Positions 62,116 through 64,000 of a DNA stretch of 64,000 nt are shown here, piece by piece; position 1 is the first letter of the stretch; each line of letters opens with the position of its first letter. The position numbers and the translations under genes are program-made. The DNA comes from Sphagnum compactum (taxonomy: Eukaryota > Bryophyta > Sphagnopsida > Sphagnales): contig OZ234504.1 of the NCBI GenBank assembly GCA_965153455.1, positions 5,208,001 to 5,272,000 on the forward strand, in the 5' to 3' direction. The notes under the pieces are model-generated. The model was not told the origin of the DNA. It saw only the letters and a list, made by a program, of their open reading frames with translations, and did no database searches.

Positions 62116-64000
62116 AAGTTTAGTCAAGTTTAGTTGAGAGATTTGTGAAAAGGATGAGAGAGATTGGCTAGGTATAGTTGAGAGATGAGAAAGAATGGTC
62201 AGGATTTAAGGTATGTTAATTAATGTGTAATTAAGTAATTAGGTGTTACTTTTAGTGGAACTAATTCCTATATTGACCCTATCTTAATGTATTTATCCAT
62301 CTCTTTTTTTAATCTATCTATCTACCTAATGTACATACTCTCATAAGTTTTTATCTACTTACCTAATTGATGCATCTGCCTTCTAATTATCTATCTAGTT
62401 ATTTAATTAGTGTGCTTATTTAATTTCTTAGAATAATGTTATATGAGATAAAAGTTTTGGTGTTGTAGGGGATATGAGAATGTTTTTTTTTTTCAAAAGT
62501 TTATTTCATATTGTTTGTCATGTTTTCAAACTTGTGAACAATATAAATTGGTGCATTACAAGCATCAAAAAAGATAATAAATATTTAAAAACAAGTGTCA
62601 TTTGAGATGAGGCAATAGAGGTTGAACCTTAAATGTTAAGCTCAAAATAAAATAGGCTTTTTCTAGTTAGGTGCTAGATGGCCTAAGTCTAGCCTAAATG
62701 CCATGTGGCTTAGGTTTAAACATAACCTAGGTGCCACATGGCTTAGGTATATGTTTAATTTAAGTCTAGCCTAACGGTCACATATGCTATTGGGGCTTAA
62801 TACCAAGGCCATGTATGCCAAAACTTGAAATAAATGTTTTTTTTAAATGAACATGACAATTCAAAATAAACATTATTCCAAAAACTAACTTTTATGATTG
62901 ATGACTTAAAAAATGTAATCATATATGTCACATCAATTCATAATCATGTAATCAAATTAGATTGTCATTTACGCCATTCCATATGGCAGATCCATGACTA
63001 TAGTCATGGCAAATGGAAATATCTATAGTGTATACTAAATTTAAAAACAAGTAATTAATTTACCTACTAACTATGAAAATTAAGGTACTAAATCATAGTC
63101 AAGCTAGCTACGATGTCATAAGTGAGAGTTATATCAATCACCACCATGAAAAAAAACTAAATCCTTAACCAATGCATTACATTTTCATGAAGTATTAAAA
63201 TTTGTTAACATATGATATGTACATGTTTATTTCACATCTTCTTACATTACTTCCTTAGGTAAATATAAAGGTGAGTAGTAGGTAGATAAATAGTTAGTAG
63301 GTTGGGAGATGGTCAATATTTTGAGATGCTCATTCATTGGCTGAAAATGGCGTCAATTTTTAGTCCGGTTCTTAGTGAGAGTTGCCATGAAAATTTGCTT
63401 TGCGAATTTCACTAGAAATGAGAACCGCCTAGTGAGTATTGCCCAAGTTCTCACTAGACATCAAATCTAAAAACCGAACCGGTTCTCACATTTTGAAAAG
63501 GGTCTAATTCTCACAATAAAAATTTTAAAAAATAAAAATAAATAGTAAATAATAAATAGTAAGTAAAAAGTAAGTGTAATAATAAAAAACTGAAAAACAT
63601 TAAGTAAAAAATAAGAATTGTTTTTTAAAAAATTAAACATTGTTTATGAAAGTAAAAAGTTAAAAGTTAAAAATTTTAAAAACTAAACTTATGGAAGGAA
63701 CCGTCACATTAGGGTTAGGGTTTAAGTTTACTTATGAAAAGGGTCGAAGCTCCCTTTTGAGTCCACTTTGTTCCTACTCACTATTACACCTCCAAATTTT
63801 TGTTCTCTTCTATTTTCAAAAACTCTTGTTTTTTTAAGATTTTTTTAATCTTCTTAATTGTCTTATGTTTTGTGTTATTTTTAGTTCTAGTTTTACTTTT
63901 ATGCTTTGTTTTGCAAAGTTAGTAATTTGTTAGTTGTGTGTTTTTGTTTTTGCCTTGCTTTCACTTGTGTTGTTGTTCCCATTCGTGTTGTTCCTTACTT
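62116..64000. other. AT-rich spacer, no supported gene
   Basis: Contains 'gccacatggcttaggt' repeats (62660-62760) of the TTAGGT-like family, CACTA-related sequence at 62930-63030 ending TATAGTG, and AT-rich simple stretches of 'aataaatagtaaataa' (63530-63700). Confidence 0.5.

Noticed and set aside
62930-63030. CACTA right end (TATAGTG) near 63030
   Set aside because: Internal similarity to the 2263-3874 element is weak and no left end was found.
1-64000. CRISPR arrays, prokaryotic operons, riboswitches or a replication origin
   Set aside because: The window is eukaryotic nuclear DNA with spliced genes; repeats are tandem or dispersed elements without CRISPR-like spacing.

Overview
The window reads as nuclear DNA of a streptophyte, probably not a seed plant (bryophyte, lycophyte, fern or charophyte grade). 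Support comes from five conserved plant-type genes: an EIN3/EIL transcription factor, a class C GH9 glucanase with a C-terminal CBM49-like module, an APS kinase, a GOST/GPR107-type seven-TM protein and a plant EDRF1-like protein. Most introns are short, with GT..AG borders. Genes sit as islands in long AT-rich, repeat-laden spacers. The sequence alone does not fix the species.

Layout. 1-9.6 kb is gene-free: TTAGG-like degenerate arrays, a 1.6-kb non-autonomous CACTA-like element with TGA target duplications, a ~150-bp satellite and a reiterated unit. 9.7-11.64 kb (minus strand) holds a four-exon gene whose middle exons encode the Val/Pro/Glu/Lys/Arg-rich repeats typical of alveolins (IMC/articulin-type membrane-skeleton proteins). 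A family of this kind was not expected beside land-plant genes and is the main candidate for something undescribed. 12.87-13.5 kb has a possible small orphan gene. 13.7-24 kb carries two decayed copies of one large protein family, probably encoded by a mobile element; one copy is split by a 3-kb intron-like insert made of tandem arrays. 26.95-27.52 kb is a short non-autonomous Helitron with a clear 3' hairpin and CTAG end.

29.5-33.5 kb holds the GH9 gene (8 exons, + strand), directly preceded by a ~75-bp tandem array. A tRNA-Ala(CGC) lies at 34.9 kb, an uninterrupted APS kinase at 36.5-37.5 kb, a two-exon SnoaL/DUF1348-type gene at 40.9-41.8 kb (minus), and the single-exon GPR107-like gene at 44.6-45.9 kb. 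The 11-exon EDRF1-like gene (49.9-57.0 kb, +) converges on a single-exon EIN3/EIL gene (58.5-60.5 kb, minus). The last 3 kb are repeats.

These are independent eukaryotic genes rather than an operon. They cover cell-wall remodelling, sulfate assimilation and sulfation, trafficking and hormone signalling. All gene models and family calls come from reading the sequence; no database search was run.
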